A stretch of 24,305 nt of DNA from CAVXEH01 sp963805305 (GTDB taxonomy: Bacteria; Chloroflexota; Limnocylindria; QHBO01): positions 1 through 24,305 of the forward strand of contig CAWDTM010000006.1 in NCBI GenBank assembly GCA_963805305.1. The letters run 5' to 3'. Shown piece by piece: positions 7,008 through 14,279 of the stretch (the stretch's first letter is position 1; every line of letters starts with the position of its first letter). The notes below the pieces were generated by a model. The model made no database searches. It saw nothing but the letters and a program-made list of their open reading frames with translations, and was not told where the DNA came from. Position numbers and translations under genes: made by a program.

Positions 7008-8471
7008 ATGCTGGAGAGACCCCGAGCGCGATATCCGGCCCTCGCCGCCGCGCTGTCCTTCGTCTTCCCCGGTCTAGGCCAGGCGTACGCGCGACAGCCG
7101 ATCCTGGCGGGGATCCTCGCTGCGCCGATGATGGTCCTCCTCATCGGTGCCGTCGCGGCTGCCCTTGTCGGCCTGTCCAACCTGGGCAACGTCCTCCTCA
7201 ACTCACGCTTCCTCACCGCCATGCTGGTCCTCGACGTCGTGCTCCTTGCGTGGCGGCTGTTCGCGATCATCCAGGTCGGCGTCGCACGCCCCATCACCCC
7301 GCCAACCGGCATGGCCGCGACCCCGTCGCCCGGGGCGGTGCCCGTGGCTCAGCGGCGGCGACCCTGGGAGATCGCGCTCGTGGCGCTGCTCGTGGTGATC
7401 ACGGTGGGCATGCACGCGTGGACCGGGATGGTCGTCGCGACGCTCGACAGCACGCTGGGACAGGTGTTCGGAGGCAGCGGTGGCGGACCGGCTGATCCCA
7501 AGGCGTCGGCGGGTCCTCCCAGCTACCACTGGGACGGCACCAGCCGAATCAGCGTCCTGCTGCTGGGCATTGACTCCGGGCCATACCGCAGCGAGGCCCT
7601 CACGGACACGATCCTCGTGGTCAGCATCGATCCCGTGCGCCACACCGCGGTCCTGGTCTCGATCCCGCGAGACACCGGGTTCATGCCACTTCCCGATCGA
7701 CGGATCTATGCCGACGGCCTGTATCCACAGAAGATCAACTCGCTGACGACGGTGGCCAGCCAGAACCCCACGCTCTGGTGCCCGAACCTCCCCTCGGGCG
7801 CGGACTGCGGCATCCAGGCCCTCGAACGAACCGTCGGTCTCTACCTGGGTATCGACATCAACTTCTACGCAACGATCAACCTCCAGGGCTTCACCGACCT
7901 GATCGACGCGCTGGGCGGCGTGGAGCTGTGCCTGCCCGGCACGCTGGCGGATCCCGAGTACAAGGCGGCGAACGTGCATGGCCCGCCCGGCATCTCGCTC
8001 AAGGCCGGCTGCTACGTCATGAATGGGCGTCAGGCGCTCGCCTACGCGCGGATTCGAAAGGGCACGCTGACACTGCCCGACGGGACGGTGGAGCAGCAGA
8101 ATGACTTCAAGCGGGCCGCTCGCCAGCAGGACGTGATCCTGGCCCTGCGCAACAAGTTCGCGAGCAGCAACTGGATCTTCGCCCTGCCCGATCTGCTCAG
8201 GGCGGTGGGAGAGACGGTCCAGACCGACTTCCCGCGCGATCAGGCGGGCAACCTCGCGTCGTTGCTGCCCCTGATCGTGGGCCCGTCGATCCAGCGCATG
8301 GTGCTCGCCTGGCCCGGCTACGTGGATCTGCCCACTCAGCCGCTCGTCAACTACCTGCTCATCCCCAAGCGGGAGGCGATTCGCGCCGAGGCGCAGAAGC
8401 TCTTCGGCACGGATGGCGCCCTGAAGGGATGGTATGTCGGCAGCACCGCCCGCGTTCCGCCATCATCCTGA
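7008..8471 (+). CDS. LytR-CpsA-Psr (LCP) family protein with N-terminal multi-membrane module (paralogue 2)
   Basis: A putative glycopolymer-peptidoglycan transferase of 487 residues, paralogous to the minus-strand gene at 3750-5108. The N-terminal module again carries ALSFVFPGLGQAYARQ (15-30) and hydrophobic stretches at 33-57, 68-90 and 121-143. The LCP domain follows: SVLLLGIDSG (182-191), LTDTILVVSID (198-208), VSIPRDTG (217-224), ATINLQGF (288-295), DALGGVEL (300-307) and YARIRKG...NDFKRAARQQ (346-374). Four cysteines (258, 267, 308, 335) lie in the external domain and are absent from the paralogue, possibly two disulfides. I chose ATG 7008 because AGGAG sits 3 bases ahead and the protein then begins just before the conserved module; an upstream in-frame ATG at 6948 precedes the promoter. 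The GT4 gene follows 2 bases after the stop. Confidence 0.9.
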   Translation: MLERPRARYPALAAALSFVFPGLGQAYARQPILAGILAAPMMVLLIGAVAAALVGLSNLGNVLLNSRFLTAMLVLDVVLLAWRLFAIIQVGVARPITPPTGMAATPSPGAVPVAQRRRPWEIALVALLVVITVGMHAWTGMVVATLDSTLGQVFGGSGGGPADPKASAGPPSYHWDGTSRISVLLLGIDSGPYRSEALTDTILVVSIDPVRHTAVLVSIPRDTGFMPLPDRRIYADGLYPQKINSLTTVASQNPTLWCPNLPSGADCGIQALERTVGLYLGIDINFYATINLQGFTDLIDALGGVELCLPGTLADPEYKAANVHGPPGISLKAGCYVMNGRQALAYARIRKGTLTLPDGTVEQQNDFKRAARQQDVILALRNKFASSNWIFALPDLLRAVGETVQTDFPRDQAGNLASLLPLIVGPSIQRMVLAWPGYVDLPTQPLVNYLLIPKREAIRAEAQKLFGTDGALKGWYVGSTARVPPSS

Positions 8472-8473
8472 GC

Positions 8474-9544
8474 GTGACTCGCCGGCCTCGAATCCTGCTG
8501 TTCTCGATGTATCCGCTCGATCGGGGACTGTGGGGACCCACGGCACGAATCAAGCAGATCCGCGATGCGCTGCAGGAGCAGGTTCGCCTGGAGGTGTTGA
8601 GTGGAACGCGGCGAGAACGCATGGGCAGGCTCGCGCGCTTTGCCATGTCCGGTCGGCTCCGCGGGTTGGACGGCATCTACGTGGAAAGCTCCACCGCCCT
8701 GCCAGGTCCCGTCGACGTGGCATTTCTCGCGCTCGCGCGCTTGCTGCGCATTCCCGTGGTTACGTACGTTCGCGACGCCTACCAGCTCTTCCCGGAGTAC
8801 TTCCCGGTCCGCGGTCCGCGGTCGTGGGCCGCACGTGCCGCGTTCCGGCCGGCCATACGCGTTCTCCAGGTCGTGTCGTCTCGCCTTGCGTTCCCCTCCC
8901 GCGGCCTTGCGGCAGTCCTCTCGTCCGATCCCGTGCCGCTCCTGCTCCCACCGGGAGCCGGCCTGCGACCGCAGACCGATCCTCGCAGCGACGCACGGTC
9001 CATCCTCTACGTGGGAAGCCTTCGTCAGGCAGTCCAGGGAGCCGGCATTCTGCTCGACGGGATCCGGCGCGTGCGAGAGCAGGGACGCGACGTCGATCTG
9101 CTCTGCGTCGTTCGCGCCGGCGAAGAGCCTGAACGGGAGCTCCCGCCGTGGGTCCGGATCGTTCGCGCGGAAGGCGCCGCTATCGACCATCTCCTTCCCG
9201 ACGTCCTCCTGTCGATCATTCCGCGCCGGGTCACGCCGTACAACGATCTGGCAGTACCCATCAAGCTCATGGAATACCTCGGCTACGGGCGGCCACTCGT
9301 GGTGACCTCGACTGGAGAGACCGGTCACATCGTGCGCGAGTCGGGGGGCGGCATCGTGGTGTCCGACGACGCCGAGGGAATCGCCCGCGGCATCCTCGCG
9401 GTCCTTGACGCGACTCCCGACCAGCGTGAGGCATGGGCGCGATCGGCCCGCGCCCATGCTCGCGCGAACGGATGGGACACGCGGGCGTCCATGATCCTCG
9501 ACGCCCTGGGGATCACGACACGAGACCGGTCTCGGGAGGCCTGA
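8474..9544 (+). CDS. Glycosyltransferase, GT4-like
   Basis: A 356-residue GT-B type glycosyltransferase, probably adding a sugar to a lipid-linked intermediate at the cytoplasmic face. The N-terminal Rossmann half starts with RRPRILLFSMYPLDRGLWGP. The C-terminal half has SILYVGSLRQA, DVLLSIIPRR and the conserved donor-binding loop VPIKLMEYLGYGRPLVVTS-GETGHIV. The donor and acceptor cannot be read from sequence. The start is taken as the GTG 2 bases after the LCP stop (TGAGCGTG), which fits translational coupling; longer in-frame starts would run back into the LCP gene. It is the second gene of an LCP-GT-polymerase operon. Confidence 0.83.
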   Translation: MTRRPRILLFSMYPLDRGLWGPTARIKQIRDALQEQVRLEVLSGTRRERMGRLARFAMSGRLRGLDGIYVESSTALPGPVDVAFLALARLLRIPVVTYVRDAYQLFPEYFPVRGPRSWAARAAFRPAIRVLQVVSSRLAFPSRGLAAVLSSDPVPLLLPPGAGLRPQTDPRSDARSILYVGSLRQAVQGAGILLDGIRRVREQGRDVDLLCVVRAGEEPERELPPWVRIVRAEGAAIDHLLPDVLLSIIPRRVTPYNDLAVPIKLMEYLGYGRPLVVTSTGETGHIVRESGGGIVVSDDAEGIARGILAVLDATPDQREAWARSARAHARANGWDTRASMILDALGITTRDRSREA

Positions 9545-9548
9545 TCGG

Positions 9549-11042
9549 ATGTCTGCGCTCGTGCGCGGGAAGTCGGTGTGGCTGCCCAGCTGGGCCGCCG
9601 TGGCGGGCCTGGTCATGCTCGCTGCCTCGACCGCCGCCGCCACGTGGGTTTCCGAGCCCATCGCCGGCGTGATGGCAGGGGCGACCCTGCTGGCAGCCGC
9701 CGCGGCCGCGGTGCGGTGGCCAGGACCGATACTCGCCGCTGCCGCCTTCTACACGCTCGCGGACCCGTACGTGATCCGGGCGGTCACGTCTCCGGAGACG
9801 GTCCGCGCCCTCCAGTACAACAGCGAGATCGTCCTGCTGGTGATCGCCCTGCCGGTCGTGTCTCGAGCATGGATCGACGGACGCCTCCTCCCGGCGTTGC
9901 GGCACCCGGCGACTCCACTGTTCGGGCTGTACGTCGCGGTGGCATTCGTGTCCGCCGTGGTGAATGCCGTGCCGGCGCTGGTCGCAGCAGCCGGCGTCGG
10001 GGTGACGCTGGACGGGATCGCCGTCTTCTACCTGGCGCGAATGATCGACCCGGGAGAGGCCTTGGTGCGCCGCCTGGTCAGCGTGTTCGTGGGGATCATG
10101 GTGCTGGCCGCGTTGCTCGCGATCGGCCAGGTCCTGCTGGCGCCCGACCTGCTTGGGTTCAATGCCTTCGCCGGAGACTTCGGCGAAGGTGGGCGCAGCA
10201 CGGCCTTCTTCGGCAACCCGAACCAGCTCGCGCCGCTGCTCGCGCTGGCGATGCCATTCCCGCTCCTGGCCCTCCTGGACAGCCGGAAGCGGCGGGACCG
10301 CGTCCTGTTGCTCGTCACCTGCCTCCTGCTTGCGACGGCGTTCTGGCTCACGTTCTCGCGTGCCGCGTGGCTCGCGTTCATCATCGCCTTCGGGTTGGTC
10401 ACCGCGCGATTCGAGCGCCGGACCCTGCTCCTGGCCATGACCGTGGGGGCCATTGCCCTCGGGACGGCCCTTGCCATGCCGCGCAACCTGGCCGTTCGCG
10501 ACCAGCCGAACTACGCGAGCACCCAGGACCCCGACGTCCTGGACGCGACCGTCGGACGTTTGGGCACCCTTGGCGCCGGCAACGACCTGCGCGTCATCTT
10601 CCTGGAGGAAGGTCTGCCGATCGCGGCGCAGCACCCCATCCTGGGGGTCGGGCCGGGTCGGTACGGCGGAGCCGCGGCGAACGTCTTCGGGACGCCCATC
10701 TACGATCAGTACGGCATCTCACTGCACGGCTTTCACACGGTGCACGACTACTGGCTGCACCTCCTGGTGGAGGTCGGCATCCTGGGGCTCGCCGCCATCG
10801 CCGGTGCGATGGTCCTCGTCCTGCGACAGCTCCTGCGGGCGGCGTCCGGCATCGCCGGGCCACGCAGGGTCCTCCTGCTCTCTGTCGCCATCGGCCTCAT
10901 CGCTTTGAGCGTGAACAGCCTCGCCGAGATGCTCCTCGAGGGGAATACTCCGTCATTTGCGCTCTGGTTCCTGGTCGGGATGGGAAGCGTGCTCGCCGAC
11001 CGTGCGCTGGATGACCGGCCTAGAACTGCCGTCCCGTCGTGA
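9549..11042 (+). CDS. O-antigen ligase / Wzy-like polysaccharide polymerase
   Basis: A 497-residue polytopic membrane protein with roughly a dozen hydrophobic segments. The Wzy_C/O-antigen-ligase signature is visible: FGNPNQLAPLLALAMP (about 220-235), LTFSRAAWLAF (about 265-275), a large external loop holding HPILGVGPGRYGG (about 361-373) and HDYWLHLLVEVGILGL (about 399-414). Members polymerise or ligate undecaprenol-linked oligosaccharides on the outer face of the membrane. Polymerase and ligase cannot be distinguished by motif. The gene starts 4 bases after the GT4 stop and ends 23 bases inside the 3' end of the convergent phosphoglycosyl transferase gene. No terminator hairpin is visible there. 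Confidence 0.85.
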   Translation: MSALVRGKSVWLPSWAAVAGLVMLAASTAAATWVSEPIAGVMAGATLLAAAAAAVRWPGPILAAAAFYTLADPYVIRAVTSPETVRALQYNSEIVLLVIALPVVSRAWIDGRLLPALRHPATPLFGLYVAVAFVSAVVNAVPALVAAAGVGVTLDGIAVFYLARMIDPGEALVRRLVSVFVGIMVLAALLAIGQVLLAPDLLGFNAFAGDFGEGGRSTAFFGNPNQLAPLLALAMPFPLLALLDSRKRRDRVLLLVTCLLLATAFWLTFSRAAWLAFIIAFGLVTARFERRTLLLAMTVGAIALGTALAMPRNLAVRDQPNYASTQDPDVLDATVGRLGTLGAGNDLRVIFLEEGLPIAAQHPILGVGPGRYGGAAANVFGTPIYDQYGISLHGFHTVHDYWLHLLVEVGILGLAAIAGAMVLVLRQLLRAASGIAGPRRVLLLSVAIGLIALSVNSLAEMLLEGNTPSFALWFLVGMGSVLADRALDDRPRTAVPS

Positions 11043-11706
11043 TCTGCCAGGCCGTGCGCAGGATGATCCGCAGGTCGGTGCCCAGCGATCGCCGGTCGAT
11101 GTAGTCCAGGTCAAGGCTGACGCCCTCGTCGAAGCTCAGGCGACCCCAGCCACGCACCTGCCACAGCCCGGTCAGCCCCGGCGTGACGGCCAGGCGGCGG
11201 AGATGCCAGGGCTCGTACAGCTCCACCTCGTAGGGGATGGGCGGGCGTGGCCCGACGATGCTCATCTCGCCACGCAGGACGTTGAGCAGCTGCGGAAGCT
11301 CATCGAGGTGGGTCCGGCGCAGGAACCTGCCGATCCGGGTCACTCGTGGGTCGGACGAGAGGGGCACCCATGTCGCCTCTGACCTGTCGCCCCGGCCGAT
11401 CAGGCGCCGGACGTACTGGCGATGCGCCTCCTCGTCGGCGGATGCATGCATGGTCCGGAACTTGTACAGGGTGAACGGCCTCCCACCGATCCCCAGCCGC
11501 GTCTGCCGGAAGAGGATAGGCCCGGGAGATTCGCGACGAATCGCGAACCCTATGAGCAACAGGAATGGTGAGGTGACGACGAGGCCCGTTGTGGAGAACG
11601 CCAGGTCGATCGATCGCTTGCCCAGGCGGTATCCCAACCGCGTGGGCGCCGCCGGTACCCGCACCGGATTCTCGGCATTCGGGCGAGCGTGCTCGGCTTC
11701 AGTCAT
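11020..11706 (-). CDS. Monotopic phosphoglycosyl transferase (bacterial sugar transferase, PglC-like size)
   Basis: Transfers a sugar phosphate from a UDP-sugar to undecaprenyl phosphate, the first membrane step of repeat-unit assembly. The 228-residue protein has KRSIDLAFS (30-38), one hydrophobic re-entrant or membrane segment (38-57), PGPILFRQTRLG (61-72), YKFRTMH (81-87), HLDELPQLLNVLRGEMS (133-149) with the catalytic Asp135-Glu136 dyad, VGPRPP (151-156) and TPGLTGLWQV (175-184). It is the minimal catalytic domain, lacking the four-helix and CoA-binding-like N-terminus of WbaP/WcaJ. ATG 11706 is preferred because the family-conserved region begins soon after; ATG 11739 would add 11 residues and is possible. 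Its 3' end overlaps the wzy-like gene by 23 bases, tail to tail. Sugar specificity is unknown. Confidence 0.88.
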   Translation of the reverse strand: MTEAEHARPNAENPVRVPAAPTRLGYRLGKRSIDLAFSTTGLVVTSPFLLLIGFAIRRESPGPILFRQTRLGIGGRPFTLYKFRTMHASADEEAHRQYVRRLIGRGDRSEATWVPLSSDPRVTRIGRFLRRTHLDELPQLLNVLRGEMSIVGPRPPIPYEVELYEPWHLRRLAVTPGLTGLWQVRGWGRLSFDEGVSLDLDYIDRRSLGTDLRIILRTAWQITTGRQF

Positions 11707-11756
11707 CGACAGCGAATCCCTGCATGCTGACCATTCCACCCTCGCCGTCGCGGCGA

Positions 11757-11833
11757 TGGTCGGGGCGGCCGGATTCGGACCGGCGACCTCCTGCTCCCAA
11801 AGCAGGTGCGCTACCAGGCTGCGCTACGCCCCG
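11757..11833 (-). tRNA. tRNA-Pro (UGG anticodon), CCA encoded
   Basis: On the minus strand a complete cloverleaf can be drawn: acceptor CGGGGCG paired with CGCCCCG, D arm with AGCCTGGTA, anticodon stem CCTGC/GCAGG with loop TTTGGGA and anticodon TGG at 11797-11799, and T stem GCCGG/CCGGC around TCCGAAT. The discriminator base A and a genomic CCA end the gene. Total length is 77 bases, as expected for tRNA-Pro. Confidence 0.96.
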
Positions 11834-11842
11834 ACCGGGGGA

Positions 11843-11862
11843 TCGGCGGTCACGGCCGCCGA
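11843..11862 (-). other. 7-bp GC hairpin between the GT4 gene and tRNA-Pro
   Basis: TCGGCGG (11843-11849) and CCGCCGA (11856-11862) form a perfect stem with a 6-base loop. It lies about 64 bases beyond the GT4 stop and 10 bases before the tRNA 5' end. It has no U tract. It may end the GT4 transcript or lie in the tRNA leader. Confidence 0.35.
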
Positions 11863-11925
11863 GTCGCATCATGGTAGACGGATGCCGCCAGTCGATGGCA
11901 GCCGCTCCCCGCGTTCGGCGTGGCT

Positions 11926-13131
11926 TCACCCAGCGGACGCGCGCGGTGCGACAAGCCCGTCCACCACGGCGAGGTAGCGCGCGGCTTGCGCGCCCCAGGC
12001 GTACGGCTCCGCCTGGCGATGTGCCTCTCCGGCGAGCGCGCCGGCTCGGTCCGGATCGCCGGCGAGCTCCACGATGGCCGCAGCAAGGGCGTCGGGATCC
12101 GATCCCGGAACGTACCGCAGCGCCGCATCGGTGAAGTGCGCCCGGAAGGTCGCCAGGTCAGTGGCGATGACCGGGGTGCCCATCGCCACAGCCTCGAGCA
12201 GCTTCGTCGAGAGCGAGTACGCGAGGTATGGCTCCGGCAGGGTGGGAACCAGCGCGATGTCTGACGCCGCGAGGATGGCGGGCAGGTCGTCGACCGGTAC
12301 CCGGCCATGCAGCGAGACCCGGTCGGCGGTGGCGGTCCGCGCAATGGCCGCGCTGACCTCTGAACGAAACGGCCCGTCGCCGTAAACGTCGAGACGGACG
12401 GGAAGATGCCGCGGCAGGCGTGCCATGGCCTCCACGGCCACCTCGAGCCCGTAGATGCGCTGCAGGCTCGAGTGATGGACGAGCCGGAGCTCGCCGTCCT
12501 CCATGAAGCCGCGGCGCGCGTGGCGAGCGGGATCGAAGAGGCGTTCATCGGGGCTGTTCATGACGACGGAGATTTTGTCGGGAGGAACGCCCCGCGCCAC
12601 CGACAGCCCGCGAAGCGGCTCGTGGACCGTGAGCACGGCGTCCGCCATGGCCGCCGCTCCGCGCGCCACCCCACGAACCATGGGTCGCAGCGGTCGGAGC
12701 GGAGCCGCGGCGAAGCGGTCATCGAAGAAGGCGGGCATGTCCTCGTGGAGGTCGAGCAGCAGCGGGACGCCCATCAGCTTGAGGGCTCCGGCGGCGACCA
12801 CCAGGAAGTCCGGCAGGGTCGCGACCTGGACAAGCCGATATCTCCGCCGACCGTGCTCACGCGTCAGGCGGATGGCCGCGAGCCCGGTGAACGCCAGGTA
12901 CTCCGCCATGTGCCCGCCAAACCCCTCGAAGCGCCGACGCAGCGGGAGCCGGACGATCCGCAGCGCGCCGACTCGCTCCTCGACCGGCTGCCCGGGTTCG
13001 CGGAGCGCGAACACGTCGACCTCGTGGCCCGCCCCGAGGAGCGCATCGGTCTGGCGGCGGATGCGGGGATCCTCGGGGACCACGGCGTGGACCACGATCG
13101 CGACGCGGACCCCGCTGCCGCGGGTGGTCAT
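11926..13131 (-). CDS. Glycosyltransferase, GT4 family
   Basis: A 401-residue GT-B glycosyltransferase. The N-terminal domain opens with VRVAIVVHAVVPEDPRIRRQ and contains LLLDLHEDMPAFF. The donor-binding C-terminal domain has LRLVHHSSLQRIYGLEVAVEAM, VYGDGPFRSEV, DIALVPTLPEPYLAYSLSTKLLEAVAMGTPVIATD and a final helix returning towards the N-domain. The last motif is typical of GT4 enzymes making surface polysaccharides. Donor and acceptor are not predictable. ATG 13131 overlaps the mazG TGA in an ATGA quartet, so the two are translationally coupled. The start is supported by that overlap and by the position of the first beta strand. Confidence 0.87.
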   Translation of the reverse strand: MTTRGSGVRVAIVVHAVVPEDPRIRRQTDALLGAGHEVDVFALREPGQPVEERVGALRIVRLPLRRRFEGFGGHMAEYLAFTGLAAIRLTREHGRRRYRLVQVATLPDFLVVAAGALKLMGVPLLLDLHEDMPAFFDDRFAAAPLRPLRPMVRGVARGAAAMADAVLTVHEPLRGLSVARGVPPDKISVVMNSPDERLFDPARHARRGFMEDGELRLVHHSSLQRIYGLEVAVEAMARLPRHLPVRLDVYGDGPFRSEVSAAIARTATADRVSLHGRVPVDDLPAILAASDIALVPTLPEPYLAYSLSTKLLEAVAMGTPVIATDLATFRAHFTDAALRYVPGSDPDALAAAIVELAGDPDRAGALAGEAHRQAEPYAWGAQAARYLAVVDGLVAPRASAG

Positions 13132-14273
13132 CGGCCGGCCCTCCGTGCCTTCACCTCGTCCCACAGGGCATCCTTGCCCGCCAGGTCGAGGTCTGCGAGC
13201 ACGACGCCTCGCTCGGCCGCCAGCTTCTCCACGTCCTCGTACCGATCGATCCAGCGCCGGTTTGCGTGGCGGAGCGCCTCCTCCGGATCGAGCTTCATCC
13301 AGCGAGCGAGGTTGACGAGGGCGAAGAGCAGGTCGCCGAGCTCGTGAAGCCGGGCGTCTCGGGCCCCCGCCCCGGCCATGGCTCCCGCCGCCTGCAGCTC
13401 GTCGAGCTCCTCGCGCACCTTCTCCCAGACGCCGTCGATGGCATCCCAGTCCCAGCCCAGGGAGCTGGCCCGCTCCTGGATCTCGCGGCTGGCCGCCAGG
13501 GCCGGGAGCGCTCGAGCGACGCCGTCGAAGGGAGACGGCGTCGCGGTGGCGCCGCCGTTGGCACGCTCGACGGCCTTGATCGCCTCCCAGTTGCGGAGCA
13601 CCTGCTCGGCGGTGCTGGCCTCCACGTCGCCGAACACGTGCGGATGCCGCCGGATGATCTTGGCTCCCAGGGTCCGGTAGACGTCGACCAGGTCGAAGCT
13701 GCCTTCCTCGGCGGCGAGCTGGGCGTGGAGGATCACCTGCAGGAACAGGTCGCCCAGCTCCTCCGCCAGGTCCGCGGGCGCGCCGTGCTCGATGGCGTCG
13801 ACGGTTTCGTACGCCTCCTCCAGGAGGAACGGGCGCAACGACGCGTGTGTCTGCCTGCGATCCCACGGACAGCCGTCAGGCGCCCGCAGCCGAGCCGATA
13901 TGGCCGCCATGCCGTGCGGCGAGCCGATGTTGTCGACCGGGTCCAGTGCCTCGATGAGCCAGGGACCGGCGGCCAGGTCATCGGACGAGAGAGAGGCGGT
14001 CGGTCGCAGGGCACCGTCGACGAGGGAGCGGGCCTGGTGCGACGCTGGGTAGAGCCGCGCGAGCGGCGTCGCGACGGCGCCGGCGGCGTGGCGGCCCGGG
14101 AGCGGCGCGAGCGCCTCGACACGTGCGGGCAGGATCAGCAGCGGGAGCCCCGGGTCCCAGGGGACGGCCGGCAGCCGGGCCGCATCGACGACCTGCAGCC
14201 CCGCCGCGGGGTCGATCCCCGCAGCGTCGATGAGCCTGGCGAGCTCCGCGGAAGCGCGACCTGGCGGGCTCAC
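13128..14273 (-). CDS. mazG: MazG-type nucleoside triphosphate pyrophosphohydrolase with vestigial N-terminal domain
   Basis: Hydrolyses NTPs to NMP and pyrophosphate, a housecleaning role in the cytoplasm. The 381-residue protein has the MazG signature at about 118-240: SPHGMAAISARLRAPDGCPWDRRQTHASL, then LLEEAYETVDAI (150-161), DLAEELGDLFLQVILHAQLA (168-187) and RHPHVFGD (209-216). A second MazG-like half at about 250-350 has SLGWDWD, EKVREELDEL and HELGDLLFALVNLARW, all with conserved acidic residues. The first ~115 residues (GLQVVDAARLP, LARLYPASHQARSLVDG) resemble only the C-terminal half of the tetrapyrrole-methylase domain of YabN/MazG fusions; the SAM-binding half is missing. GTG 14273 is the start, 6 bases after the SurA-like stop. 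Confidence 0.9.
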   Translation of the reverse strand: MSPPGRASAELARLIDAAGIDPAAGLQVVDAARLPAVPWDPGLPLLILPARVEALAPLPGRHAAGAVATPLARLYPASHQARSLVDGALRPTASLSSDDLAAGPWLIEALDPVDNIGSPHGMAAISARLRAPDGCPWDRRQTHASLRPFLLEEAYETVDAIEHGAPADLAEELGDLFLQVILHAQLAAEEGSFDLVDVYRTLGAKIIRRHPHVFGDVEASTAEQVLRNWEAIKAVERANGGATATPSPFDGVARALPALAASREIQERASSLGWDWDAIDGVWEKVREELDELQAAGAMAGAGARDARLHELGDLLFALVNLARWMKLDPEEALRHANRRWIDRYEDVEKLAAERGVVLADLDLAGKDALWDEVKARRAGR

Positions 14274-14279
14274 GTGGGC

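Noticed and set aside
11757..11925. tRNA-Pro as an attachment site for an integrated element
   Set aside because: No integrase, no repeated tRNA 3' end, and no compositional change were seen on either side.
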